From positions 1 through 17,509 of the forward strand of contig JAVBNF010000031.1 of NCBI GenBank assembly GCA_031551725.1: a DNA stretch of 17,509 nt, in the 5' to 3' direction. The translations under genes were made by a program, and so were the position numbers. Source of the DNA: JAVBNF01 sp031551725. Its GTDB lineage: Bacteria > Bacteroidota > Bacteroidia > Bacteroidales > P3. Within the stretch, counting starts at the first letter, position 1, and every line of letters starts with the position of its first letter. Below, in pieces: positions 1 through 7,622 of this stretch. A model generated the notes under the pieces. That model had not been told where the DNA came from. It did not search any database and was given only the letters and a program-made list of their open reading frames with translations.

Positions 1-129
1 ACTTTCTAAACTTTCTAAACTTTCTAAACTTTCTAAACTTTCTAAACTTTCTAAACTTTCTAAACTTTCTAAACTTTCTAAACTTTCTAAACTTTCTAAA
101 CTTTCTGAACTTTCTAAACTTTCTGAACT
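1..129. repeat. 9-bp tandem repeat array (minisatellite)
   Basis: Fourteen perfect-length copies of the 9-bp unit ACTTTCTAA fill bases 1-126, followed by a partial copy. Units 12 and 14 carry the same A-to-G change (ACTTTCTGA); all other copies are identical. The array starts at or before the window edge, so its true length is unknown. It stops about five bases from the stop codon of the porT-like gene on the minus strand, so any transcript running past porT would be read into it. The unit is a multiple of three, and some frames are open on both strands (for example Leu-Ser-Lys on plus), but no start codon or ribosome site is visible and I do not call a gene. The near-perfect homogeneity suggests recent expansion by slippage. 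Confidence 0.97.
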
Positions 130-131
130 TT

Positions 132-866
132 TTATTCAAACGTTATCGCTATCTGTACATTCCGTGCCCGCAACGATTCAATGCCTTTTGTATAAACGCT
201 GTTGTCGTGTTCCAATAGATCGAGAAAACCGAATGAAAATTTGAGTTCCAGGGAAATTTTATTGTAATAAGGCAAATAAAAATCAAAACCGGTTCCAACG
301 GTATATAGGAAATCGCTTGATTTTAATTTGACAAGATATTCATCTTCGTCGCTCGATTTTTTTCCGGCATTGGATGCCAAATCGAGATTGTACATAAATC
401 CGCTAACTACGTAAGCACGATAGTTTTGCAAACGTTTTGATTTCCATTTCACTTCCAAAGGCAAACTAACATAGGTCGTTTCGATCGTCTTGGTTGTTTT
501 CAATAAACCTCCCGGAATAGGTTCGGTATATATCAAATCCCGTTGCCCGAGTGTAAGAACGGGTACGAAACGCAGGTCGAAATATTGTGCTAAACTTAAA
601 TTTGTGACAATTCCCACAGCAAAGCCGGATTTAGAAACGGGTTCGACACCATAGAGCGAATCGCCGCTCTTGTAATCCGGTTTCATTTTTACATTAAAAT
701 CCAAATCGCCTACGCCGAGCAAAAAGCCGAAGTGCAAACGTTGATTTTCATAATAAGGATTGTTGGGTGGCAGATACCTACGCTGAGCCTGCACTTGAAA
801 ACAAGAGCACGCCAGCATAAAAAACAGGCTTAATGTAGATATAAACTTCACAATAGACAAAGGCAT
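132..866 (-). CDS. porT: PorT/SprT-like outer-membrane protein of the type IX secretion system
   Basis: This 244-residue protein has a signal peptide (hydrophobic core followed by a Val-Gln-Ala/Gln cleavage-like site) and then alternating beta-strand segments typical of a small outer-membrane barrel. The strings HFGFLLGVGDLDF, FDLRFVPVLTLGQRDL and YVSLPLEVKWKSKR resemble PorT/SprT, a protein required for T9SS assembly in Porphyromonas and Flavobacterium. A TTG codon at 894-896 would add ten residues ahead of the signal sequence. I prefer the ATG at 864-866 because it gives a standard signal peptide. A Met-Leu-Ala-Cys string in the signal region could be a weak lipoprotein site. The gene lies downstream of rfaE1 in the same direction with a short gap and is probably cotranscribed with it. 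No terminator follows; a 9-bp tandem repeat does. A generic PorT-family barrel is the alternative. Confidence 0.82.
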   Translation of the reverse strand: MPLSIVKFISTLSLFFMLACSCFQVQAQRRYLPPNNPYYENQRLHFGFLLGVGDLDFNVKMKPDYKSGDSLYGVEPVSKSGFAVGIVTNLSLAQYFDLRFVPVLTLGQRDLIYTEPIPGGLLKTTKTIETTYVSLPLEVKWKSKRLQNYRAYVVSGFMYNLDLASNAGKKSSDEDEYLVKLKSSDFLYTVGTGFDFYLPYYNKISLELKFSFGFLDLLEHDNSVYTKGIESLRARNVQIAITFE

Positions 867-909
867 TATCTGTTTATCAAACAAATACTGTGCCAAAGTA
901 GACTTTTAT

Positions 910-1893
910 TTAACAATTCAATTTTAATTCTTCAAGAAATTGACTCTTTTCAATGGGAACCACTCCAACGTGTTCGCAAACCAAACCACCGGCTAAATTG
1001 GATATTTGAGCAATGGCTTGCGGTGAACATTGACAAGCTAAACACAAGGCTGCTACGCTGATAACCGTATCGCCGGCTCCCGAAACATCTGCAATTTTGC
1101 GAAGATGAGCCGGAAAGATATCAAAACCTTTTTCATGTTGAATTGAAACGCCCAACTCAGACAAGGTGGTCATAACCATCTGAATGTTATTTGCTTTCTG
1201 CAAGTTTTCCATTGCGGATTTTAGGGCCGGCGTATCTTTTTTGTTGAAATCGATTTTTACACCTTCTTTCAACTCTTTCAGATTTGGCTTGAAAAGCGTA
1301 ACATTTTTATATTCAAGAAAATTACGTTTTTTCGGATCTACACAAACCGGAATATTCAAACTATTGGCTTTATCTGTCACAGCCTTAATGATTTCAGGAG
1401 TTAAGCAGCCTTTGTCGTAGTCTTGAAAAATAATGGCATCAATTTTTCCGTTGTCCAGCAATTGATTGCAAACAGCAATAAATGCTTGAGCTTCAGAAGT
1501 ATTTACCGGATGGATTTGTTCTTCGTCCACACGCAACATCTGCACGTTGTTGCCAATAATTCGTGTTTTAACAGTGGTAATGCGGCTTTCGGATTCAACG
1601 AGCCCGGCTGTATCCACACCGGCTTCTGCAAACAAGCGCTTCATGGTTTCGCCTTGTTTGTCTTTGCCGATAATACTACAAATCACAACATTAGCATCAA
1701 GTGCTCGTATGTTGAGCGCAACATTGGCCGCGCCGCCCAAACGGTCTTCGGTATGATTGATAGCTACCACAGGTACAGGCGCTTCCGGAGAAATACGATC
1801 GACTTGTCCGAACATGTAAGAATCTATCATGATGTCGCCGACAATCATGATGCGCTTACGTGTAAAATCTTCGAGCAGTTGAGTATAGTTCAT
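910..1893 (-). CDS. rfaE1: D-glycero-beta-D-manno-heptose-7-phosphate kinase (PfkB family)
   Basis: The 327-residue protein is a complete PfkB/ribokinase-family kinase. It has the N-terminal GDIMIDSY segment (about 19-26), the GGAANVA glycine motif (about 53-59) and the C-terminal signature GAGDT (272-276), with Asp275 as the expected catalytic base. The segment DRISPEAPVPVV is typical of the kinase half of HldE/RfaE, which phosphorylates heptose 7-phosphate at C1 in the ADP-heptose pathway for LPS core. The C-terminal nucleotidyltransferase domain of bifunctional HldE is absent, so the adenylyltransferase must be encoded elsewhere. The ATG lies three bases after the stop of the dehydrogenase gene, and porT follows closely, indicating an operon. 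The function is cytoplasmic. A related sugar kinase cannot be wholly excluded. Confidence 0.87.
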   Translation of the reverse strand: MNYTQLLEDFTRKRIMIVGDIMIDSYMFGQVDRISPEAPVPVVAINHTEDRLGGAANVALNIRALDANVVICSIIGKDKQGETMKRLFAEAGVDTAGLVESESRITTVKTRIIGNNVQMLRVDEEQIHPVNTSEAQAFIAVCNQLLDNGKIDAIIFQDYDKGCLTPEIIKAVTDKANSLNIPVCVDPKKRNFLEYKNVTLFKPNLKELKEGVKIDFNKKDTPALKSAMENLQKANNIQMVMTTLSELGVSIQHEKGFDIFPAHLRKIADVSGAGDTVISVAALCLACQCSPQAIAQISNLAGGLVCEHVGVVPIEKSQFLEELKLNC

Positions 1894-1896
1894 TTC

Positions 1897-3090
1897 TTAG
1901 AGTTCCAAATCGCCATTGATCACTTCTACCCATGGAAGGCCGTTTTTGTTGAGCTCTTCCATAAACGGATCCGGGTTGAATTCTTCAACGTTATATACGC
2001 CCGGTTTTTTCCACAACCCTTTTACAAACATCATGGCGCCAATCATTGCAGGAACGCCGGTAGTGTAGCTAACGCCTTGAGTTCCGGTTTCTTTAAATGC
2101 AATTTCGTGGCTGCAATTGTTATAAATGTAATAAGTCTTTTCTTTTCCGTCTTTGATACCGCGGATGCGGCAGCCGATGGAGGTCCAACCGGTATAGTTT
2201 TCTCCCAAATCGCCCGGATTAGGAAGCACTTCTTTCAGAAATTGGATAGGCACAATTTCTACGCCTTTGTAAATAATTGGATCGATGCGCGCCATTCCGA
2301 TGTTTTGAATTACACGCAAGTGAGTTAGATACTCCTGTCCGAATGTCATCCAGAAACGGGCGCGTTTGATGGTCGGATAGTTTTTTACCAGCGATTCCAA
2401 TTCTTCGTGATAAATCACATACGATTCTTTAGGCCCGATATGTGGGTAATTCAATGCTTTATGAATTTCGTGCGGTTCGGTTTCCACCCAATCTCCGTTT
2501 TCCCAGAATTTCCCTTTTTGAGTAACTTCGCGGATATTGATTTCCGGATTGAAATTGGTGGCAAAGGCTTTGCCATGGTCGCCTGCGTTGCAATCAACAA
2601 TATCCAAATAATGCATTTCGTCGAAATGATGTTTAGCGGCATAAGCAGTAAAGATGCTGGTTACACCCGGATCAAAACCGCAACCTAAAATAGCGGTCAA
2701 ACCTGCGGCTTTGAATTTATCTTGATAAGCCCATTGCCAGCTGTATTCATATTTGGCTTCGTCTTTCGGCTCGTAGTTAGCTGTATCCATGTAGTTTACA
2801 CCGGCTTCCAAACAAGCATCCATAATGGTAAGATCTTGGTAGGGAAGAGCAACATTGATCACTAATTCCGGTTTAAAATCTTTTAATAATTTTACCAATT
2901 CTGGCACATTGTCGGCGTCCACTTGGGCGGTTTTAATGCGGTTTCCGCCGATTGCCTGTGCGATGGCGTCGCATTTCGACTTGGTTCTACTTGCCAACAT
3001 AATGTCTGTAAACACTTCAGGATGTGCAGCAACTTTGTGTGCAACTACGGTTCCAACGCCGCCGGCGCCGATAATTAATACTTTGCTCAT
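1897..3090 (-). CDS. Carboxyspermidine/carboxynorspermidine dehydrogenase (saccharopine dehydrogenase family)
   Basis: The 397-residue protein begins with a Rossmann dinucleotide motif, MSKVLIIGAGGVGTVVAHK, and continues through LILASRT-like and NVALPYQDL segments and the GCGFDPGVTSIF motif typical of saccharopine dehydrogenase-like enzymes. Family resemblance is closest to carboxy(nor)spermidine dehydrogenase, which reductively condenses aspartate semialdehyde with putrescine or diaminopropane using NADPH, the first step of the alternative spermidine route used by many Bacteroidota. The partner decarboxylase is not in this window. An upstream in-frame TTG at 3115-3117 would add nine residues, but that TTG is part of the promoter -7 box TATATTTG, so the ATG at 3088-3090 is the real start. 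It is the first gene of an apparent operon with rfaE1 and porT. True lysine-pathway saccharopine dehydrogenase is a less likely alternative. Confidence 0.85.
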   Translation of the reverse strand: MSKVLIIGAGGVGTVVAHKVAAHPEVFTDIMLASRTKSKCDAIAQAIGGNRIKTAQVDADNVPELVKLLKDFKPELVINVALPYQDLTIMDACLEAGVNYMDTANYEPKDEAKYEYSWQWAYQDKFKAAGLTAILGCGFDPGVTSIFTAYAAKHHFDEMHYLDIVDCNAGDHGKAFATNFNPEINIREVTQKGKFWENGDWVETEPHEIHKALNYPHIGPKESYVIYHEELESLVKNYPTIKRARFWMTFGQEYLTHLRVIQNIGMARIDPIIYKGVEIVPIQFLKEVLPNPGDLGENYTGWTSIGCRIRGIKDGKEKTYYIYNNCSHEIAFKETGTQGVSYTTGVPAMIGAMMFVKGLWKKPGVYNVEEFNPDPFMEELNKNGLPWVEVINGDLEL

Positions 3091-3114
3091 AATGCTTTTT
3101 AATTTTTCAGACGA

Positions 3115-3146
3115 CAAATATACGCATTTTTATTGAATTTTGGAAA
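3115..3146 (-). promoter_or_regulatory. Bacteroidota-type promoter for the dehydrogenase-rfaE1-porT operon
   Basis: On the minus strand a perfect -7 element TATATTTG occupies 3115-3122. Twenty bases upstream is TTTC (3143-3146), one base off the TTTG -33 consensus. The -7 box ends 24 bases before the ATG at 3090, which places the transcript start just upstream of the gene. Confidence 0.7.
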
Positions 3147-3148
3147 TC

Positions 3149-3919
3149 TTAAGGCTGAATTGTTTGTGATTTTTGAGGAGATTTGCCTTTTTTCTTTTTG
3201 ACTTTTACAGGCTCGATGCTTACACAATAGTTGAACAAACGCATTAGATCGTCGCCGTTGTTGTATCTTACTCGTTCATCTTTTAAGTAGAACTCTAGTT
3301 GATTTTCTGTATATGGAAAGGCTTTGAAAAAGGCTTTTCGTTTGGCTTTCATTAATTTTTTTCCGGCTTGAATATAAAAAGAGTTGTAGCGCTTAAACGT
3401 TGTATGTTCTGTAATTTCTAAATTTTTTGAATTGTCAATTTGAGAATCATATATTTGCATGCTTTTTACATTCGAAGCATCGGTTTGAACACCAAAAGCG
3501 CCTTCTTTTTTACGTTCAGACGGAATCATTGTGCGCTTGATATACAGTTCAATACGCTGAGGAGGAGTTTTTCCGTTTGAGGCTAAAACTTCCATATAGC
3601 TTCCGTTTACATACCTAAACATCCGCTTGTCAACTTTAATTAAGTCTGTTTTTTCTGGACTGCTTAATGCAAAAGTGTCCCCACGGCGGTCGATAAAAAG
3701 CATTTCATTGGTATAGATGTCATAATTTAACCATGCTTTTAACGAATCTTTTCCAATAAAAACAAAACCGGTTACAAAGTGCGGAAGAAGCAAACGCTCA
3801 GTGGAATAAACTTGATGTAGATTATCTTTATGGTCTTGTTTTAAATCATACAAATTTTGACTGTGACTTTTTAAGAAGATACTCGGAAAAATCACAAATA
3901 GAAGCAAGATTTTTTTCAT
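3149..3919 (-). CDS. Secreted or periplasmic protein of unknown function
   Basis: I do not recognise this 256-residue protein. It has a clear signal peptide (MKKILLLFVIFPSIFLKSHS, cleavage probably before Gln21-Asn22) and no later membrane segment, so it is exported. The body is mixed charged/aromatic, with a run of short beta-like segments around residues 50-110, and the C-terminus is very basic (VKVKKKKGKSPQKS). There are few cysteines (one near residue 232). The start ATG at 3917-3919 has its own upstream -7 box. It sits downstream of the MFS gene with a 47-base gap and upstream of the polyamine/LPS operon, but nothing in the context assigns a role. Confidence 0.85.
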   Translation of the reverse strand: MKKILLLFVIFPSIFLKSHSQNLYDLKQDHKDNLHQVYSTERLLLPHFVTGFVFIGKDSLKAWLNYDIYTNEMLFIDRRGDTFALSSPEKTDLIKVDKRMFRYVNGSYMEVLASNGKTPPQRIELYIKRTMIPSERKKEGAFGVQTDASNVKSMQIYDSQIDNSKNLEITEHTTFKRYNSFYIQAGKKLMKAKRKAFFKAFPYTENQLEFYLKDERVRYNNGDDLMRLFNYCVSIEPVKVKKKKGKSPQKSQTIQP

Positions 3920-3939
3920 AATTTACAATGTTCTTTTGA

Positions 3940-3947
3940 CAAATATA
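3940..3947 (-). promoter_or_regulatory. Candidate -7 element upstream of the unknown secreted protein
   Basis: The minus strand reads TATATTTG, a perfect match to TAnnTTTG, 20 bases upstream of the ATG at 3919. A good -33 element at 19-21 bases is not seen, so the promoter is less certain than others in the window; the gene may also be read through from the MFS gene. Confidence 0.55.
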
Positions 3948-3966
3948 CAAATTATTATTCAAACAA

Positions 3967-5229
3967 TCAGTGTTTTTGCTTTACCACTTGTGCTTTTTGC
4001 AAATGTTGTTTGTATATGATGAAAATAGCCATAATCAAAGCAAAAGAAATCAAACCGTCAATAAAGAATCCGTATTTTTCGCCGGTGATGCCGATTGCCC
4101 AACCTGTAAAAGTGTTGCCGATAGGGGTTGAACCGGTGTTTAGCAGTACGTAAATACTCATCACGCGGCCGCGAAATTCATCGTTGGTGTTGAGTTGGAT
4201 GCGCGTATTTGCCCGGTTTAAGAAACAAAGATTGGTGAAGCCGATAATAGCAAGCAATCCAGCAATATATGCAAGGTGAAATTCTGTGGGGATGTTCACA
4301 ATGGTGAGCATCTGCGCAAGCGCCATGATAACCGCAACCAGAATTAAAAAATGTTTGGTGTGGATTTTATTTCCGAAACCGGCCATAAACAAAGCGCCGA
4401 AAAGCGATCCTACGCCAAAAATAGACATTAATAAGCTATATGTTTGTTCGTCGCCGAGCATTACGTCTTTTGCAAATACAGGAATGACCACATTTGCATT
4501 CATTGAGAATACGCATACAATAGCCATAATCACAAATGTAGGGAAGATGATTTTGTTGTGAAAAGCGTATTTCACACCGGAAATAACGTCCGACAAAATG
4601 TCGTTTTCTTCTTGTTTTTTCAACGGATTTCCGGCCACGCTGATAATTGCAATGCTTATAATTACAGGAATATAGCTTAATCCGTTAATCAAAAAACATT
4701 CGGCAGTGCCGATGTATTTCATGATTAAACCGGCGACAGCAGGCCCTACAATACGGCCGAGATTGAATACAGTAGAATTTAACGAAATCGCATTCGGCAG
4801 ATCTTTTTTACCAACTAATTCCACAAAATAGGCTTGACGTGTGGGCTGGTCGATGCTGTTTGAAATTCCTGCAACAAGCGCCAAGGCTGCGAAATACCAG
4901 TAGTTGGTTGCACCTTGCCAAACCAGCAAAGCCAATGCCAGGGATTGGATCAAGAATACACTTTGCGTGATGAGTAATATTTTCTTTTTAGGAAAACGTT
5001 CGATCAAAACGCCCATAAACAGTGAGAGTGCAAGTACAGGGCCGAATTCGAAAACGGCCATCAAACCCAATAAAAACGGCGATCCGCTGATTTTGTAAAC
5101 ATACCAGCTTAAAGCCGTTACTTGAATCATGCTCCCGATGATGGAAATGGCTTGCCCGATCCAAAAAGACAGAAAATCTTTGTGGTAGAGGGAAGAAAAC
5201 GTATGTTTAAATATTGAACTTAAGGACAT
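3967..5229 (-). CDS. MFS transporter, EntS-like exporter
   Basis: This 420-residue inner-membrane protein has about 12 hydrophobic segments. It starts with FLSFWIGQAISIIGSMIQVTALSWYVY, carries the loop 2-3 type motif LIERFPKKKILL (about 75-86), and later has DQPTRQAYFVELVGKKDLPNA and NRANTRIQLNTNDEFRGRVMS, a combination typical of the EntS/MFS_3 branch that exports siderophores or other small molecules by proton antiport. The substrate cannot be read from the sequence. The ATG at 5227-5229 is followed by a short basic-aromatic stretch before the first membrane segment, as usual. It lies downstream of glutamine synthetase, separated by a long imperfect hairpin, and has no clear promoter of its own. 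Confidence 0.88.
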   Translation of the reverse strand: MSLSSIFKHTFSSLYHKDFLSFWIGQAISIIGSMIQVTALSWYVYKISGSPFLLGLMAVFEFGPVLALSLFMGVLIERFPKKKILLITQSVFLIQSLALALLVWQGATNYWYFAALALVAGISNSIDQPTRQAYFVELVGKKDLPNAISLNSTVFNLGRIVGPAVAGLIMKYIGTAECFLINGLSYIPVIISIAIISVAGNPLKKQEENDILSDVISGVKYAFHNKIIFPTFVIMAIVCVFSMNANVVIPVFAKDVMLGDEQTYSLLMSIFGVGSLFGALFMAGFGNKIHTKHFLILVAVIMALAQMLTIVNIPTEFHLAYIAGLLAIIGFTNLCFLNRANTRIQLNTNDEFRGRVMSIYVLLNTGSTPIGNTFTGWAIGITGEKYGFFIDGLISFALIMAIFIIYKQHLQKAQVVKQKH

Positions 5230-5241
5230 GATTGAGTAATT

Positions 5242-5300
5242 AATTTCGAATTTGGAATTTCGGATTGTTTTTCAAAATTCGAAATCCGAAATTCGAAATT
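5242..5300. repeat. Long imperfect inverted repeat between glnN and the MFS gene
   Basis: Arms of about 25 bases (5242-5266 and 5276-5300) flank a 9-base loop. The outer 12 bp pair perfectly (AATTTCGAATTT with AAATTCGAAATT) and the inner part pairs with a few mismatches. Each arm is itself made of AATTTCG-like repeats. On the minus strand it begins a few bases after the glutamine synthetase stop codon, but no T-run follows, so a standard intrinsic terminator is not convincing. It could be a mobile intergenic hairpin or a transcript-stabilising structure. Confidence 0.8.
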
Positions 5301-5303
5301 ATT

Positions 5304-7496
5304 TTATCGAATAAACATTAATTCCCGATATTTTGGCAATGGCCACATTTCGTCGTCGATAATACGTTCGAGCTTGTCGGCGTTGTAACGAATTTCTTTC
5401 ATATACGGCAAAACCTTTTCGTTGTAGGCTTTTGCGCGTTTCGCATAATCGTCAATCGTATTGGCTTTTTTACGTTCAGCAACCATCAAACGTACTTGCT
5501 CACGGATGTTTTTTATGTATCCGCCTATTTTTTTGATGGATTGAATTTGCGGCTCGGCCAGATCTTCGTAGTCTTTTTTAGTCAGAATTTTTTGAAGTCC
5601 GCAAACATTTTCAATCAAATTGTTTTGATAGCGAATGGCAGTTGGAATGATGTGATTAATAGCTAAATCAACAACAACGCGGGCTTCGATCTGCGCTTTT
5701 TTTACATATATTTCATTGAAAATTTCAGAACGGCCTTTGAGTTCGTTTTTATTTAAAACATTAATTTCGGTGAAAAGTTTGATTGTGTGTGGTTCCAGAT
5801 ATACCTTAAATGCGGTAGGAGCATCGGGTACGCTGCGCAAACCACGCTTGTGAGCTTCATCCACCCATTCCTGACTGTAACCGTTTCCGTCAAAACGGAT
5901 CGCTTTTGATTCTTCGATAAATTTTTGCAGAATCTGAAAAATGGCCTCGTCTTTTTTTACATCCTTTGCTATCAAGGCATCCACTTCTTTTTTGAAACGG
6001 ATAAATTGTTGTGCCGCAGCGGTATTCAGTGCCATCATAGGAAACGCACAATTGGACGAAGAACCGATTGCGCGGAATTCGAAGCGGTTTCCTGTAAAAG
6101 CAAATGGTGATGTACGGTTGCGGTCGGTGTTGTCGGGCAAGATTTCCGGAATTTTGCCAACAACATCCAATTTGAGTTCTGTTTTTTCATCGGGCGTCAT
6201 TTTCTTTTTGGTAACACGTTTTTCGATTAAATCGAGTGTCTTTGATAATGTGGAACCCAGGAAAATAGACATGATCGCGGGCGGCGCTTCGCCTGCTCCC
6301 AAGCGTAGCGAGTTGTTGAGCGACATGATGCTGCTCATCAGCAGATAATGGTGTTCATAAACCGCACGGATGGTACAAACAAAAAATGTGAGGAATTGCA
6401 AATTGCTGCGCGGCGTTTTGCCCGGCGAAAGCAAATTGACGCCGGTATCTGTAACTAAAGACCAATTGCAATGCTTCCCGGAACCGTTAACACCTAAAAA
6501 CGGTTTTTCGTGAAACAGGATTTTTAAATTATGTTTCCCTGCAACGCGTTGAATGATGGTCATTAAAAGCAAGTTGTGGTCGATTGCCAAATTGGCTTCT
6601 TCGTAAAGCGGTGCGCATTCGAATTGCCCGGGAGCAGCTTCGTTATGGCGCGTTTTCAAGAGAATACCGAGTTTGTAGGCTTCGGTTTCAAAATCTTTCA
6701 TAAAGCATACCATGCGTTCAGGAATGGCTCCGAAGTAATGGTCTTCAAGCTGTTGGTCTTTTGCGGCAACGTGTCCGATCAACGTGCGTCCGGTAATTTG
6801 CAAGTCAGGACGGGCATTGTACAGTGCCTCATCTACAGCAAAATATTCTTGTTCAATACCGAGCATGCTGTTTACGATTTTGACATCTTTGTCAAAATAA
6901 TGACAAAGCTCCACAGCCGATTTATCCAATGCTTGCAATGAACGCAGCAACGGCGCTTTTTGGTCGAGCGCTTCGCCGTTGTATGAAACAAAAATTGTTG
7001 GGATACATAAAGTTTGGTCGAAGACGAAAGCAGGTGAGGAGGGATCCCAGGCCGTGTATCCGCGGGCTTCAAATGTATTTCTCAAGCCTCCGTTTGGAAA
7101 GCTGGAAGCGTCGGGTTCTTGCTGTACAAGCGCGTCGCCGCTGAAATTTTCGAAAACAGTGCCGTCTTTGGAACGGTCCAAAAAACTGTCGTGTTTCTCT
7201 GCTGTGGCATCTGTAAACGGGTGAAACCAGTGTGTGTAATGGGTGGCGCCGCGTTCCATGGCCCAGGTTTTCATGCCTAAAGCAACTTGGTCGGCAATTT
7301 TTCGGTCGATTTTTTTTCCTTCGTCAATCGCACTGATAACGGCATTAAAGGCTTCAGGAGGGAGAAAATGCCGCATGGCTTTACGGTCGAAAACGTTTAT
7401 TCCGAAATAATCGGAAGCACGTTGAGGTTCTGCAAAATGATTATTATTTAATCGCCCCCCTATTTCTTTGAAGGCTCTTTGCCGAAAATTGCTCAT
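5304..7496 (-). CDS. glnN: Glutamine synthetase type III
   Basis: This 730-residue protein matches the usual length of GSIII, much longer than the ~450-470 residues of types I and II. It has the metal/substrate strings GIEQEYF (213-219), KTRHNEAAPGQFECAP (281-296), NGSGKHCNWS (337-346) and RLGAGEAPPAIMSIFLG (398-414), plus the N-terminal GSIII-specific domain and the C-terminal helical region. It forms glutamine from glutamate and ammonia with ATP in the cytoplasm and is the main or sole GS in many Bacteroidota. The start ATG at 7494-7496 has an excellent promoter upstream. No adenylylation-type control is expected for this family. The next gene downstream is the MFS exporter, beyond an inverted repeat. 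Confidence 0.96.
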   Translation of the reverse strand: MSNFRQRAFKEIGGRLNNNHFAEPQRASDYFGINVFDRKAMRHFLPPEAFNAVISAIDEGKKIDRKIADQVALGMKTWAMERGATHYTHWFHPFTDATAEKHDSFLDRSKDGTVFENFSGDALVQQEPDASSFPNGGLRNTFEARGYTAWDPSSPAFVFDQTLCIPTIFVSYNGEALDQKAPLLRSLQALDKSAVELCHYFDKDVKIVNSMLGIEQEYFAVDEALYNARPDLQITGRTLIGHVAAKDQQLEDHYFGAIPERMVCFMKDFETEAYKLGILLKTRHNEAAPGQFECAPLYEEANLAIDHNLLLMTIIQRVAGKHNLKILFHEKPFLGVNGSGKHCNWSLVTDTGVNLLSPGKTPRSNLQFLTFFVCTIRAVYEHHYLLMSSIMSLNNSLRLGAGEAPPAIMSIFLGSTLSKTLDLIEKRVTKKKMTPDEKTELKLDVVGKIPEILPDNTDRNRTSPFAFTGNRFEFRAIGSSSNCAFPMMALNTAAAQQFIRFKKEVDALIAKDVKKDEAIFQILQKFIEESKAIRFDGNGYSQEWVDEAHKRGLRSVPDAPTAFKVYLEPHTIKLFTEINVLNKNELKGRSEIFNEIYVKKAQIEARVVVDLAINHIIPTAIRYQNNLIENVCGLQKILTKKDYEDLAEPQIQSIKKIGGYIKNIREQVRLMVAERKKANTIDDYAKRAKAYNEKVLPYMKEIRYNADKLERIIDDEMWPLPKYRELMFIR

Positions 7497-7534
7497 TTTT
7501 TCAAATTTAAGTTAAAAATTGGGTAGTGTTAACA

Positions 7535-7566
7535 CAAAATTATAAAAAAATGACAGGATATGCAAA
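7535..7566 (-). promoter_or_regulatory. Consensus Bacteroidota promoter for glnN
   Basis: On the minus strand TTTG (7563-7566) is followed by exactly 20 bases and then TAATTTTG (7535-7542), a perfect TTTG-N20-TAnnTTTG arrangement. The -7 box ends 38 bases upstream of the glnN ATG. Confidence 0.82.
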
Positions 7567-7592
7567 TTTTTTTGTAAAAATTGATTCTGTAA

Positions 7593-7622
7593 AAAAAACA
7601 GTTCTACATTGAACTGTTTTTT
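7593..7622 (-). terminator. Intrinsic terminator of the alpha/beta hydrolase gene
   Basis: A perfect 12-bp stem (AAAAAACAGTTC, 7593-7604, with GAACTGTTTTTT, 7611-7622) closes a 6-base loop. Read on the minus strand it ends in eight T residues. The hydrolase stop codon (7604-7606) lies at the stem-loop border, so the terminator overlaps the end of the gene. Confidence 0.85.

Noticed and set aside
1..129. CRISPR array
   Set aside because: Units are contiguous 9-bp copies without spacers; it is a minisatellite.
867..896. Ten-residue N-terminal extension of the PorT-like protein from a TTG
   Set aside because: It would put polar and charged residues ahead of a complete signal peptide that starts at the ATG 864-866.
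1423..2328. A 301-codon open frame on the plus strand
   Set aside because: It is antisense to the rfaE1 and dehydrogenase genes, both of which have clear family motifs; the translation is rich in Phe/His/Asn typical of shadow frames and has no promoter or family resemblance.
5242..5300. Standard intrinsic terminator for glnN
   Set aside because: The hairpin is long but has no T-run after it on either strand, so I list it as a repeat.
5941..6348. A 135-codon plus-strand frame inside glnN
   Set aside because: It is antisense to the conserved catalytic part of glutamine synthetase III and shows no recognisable domain.
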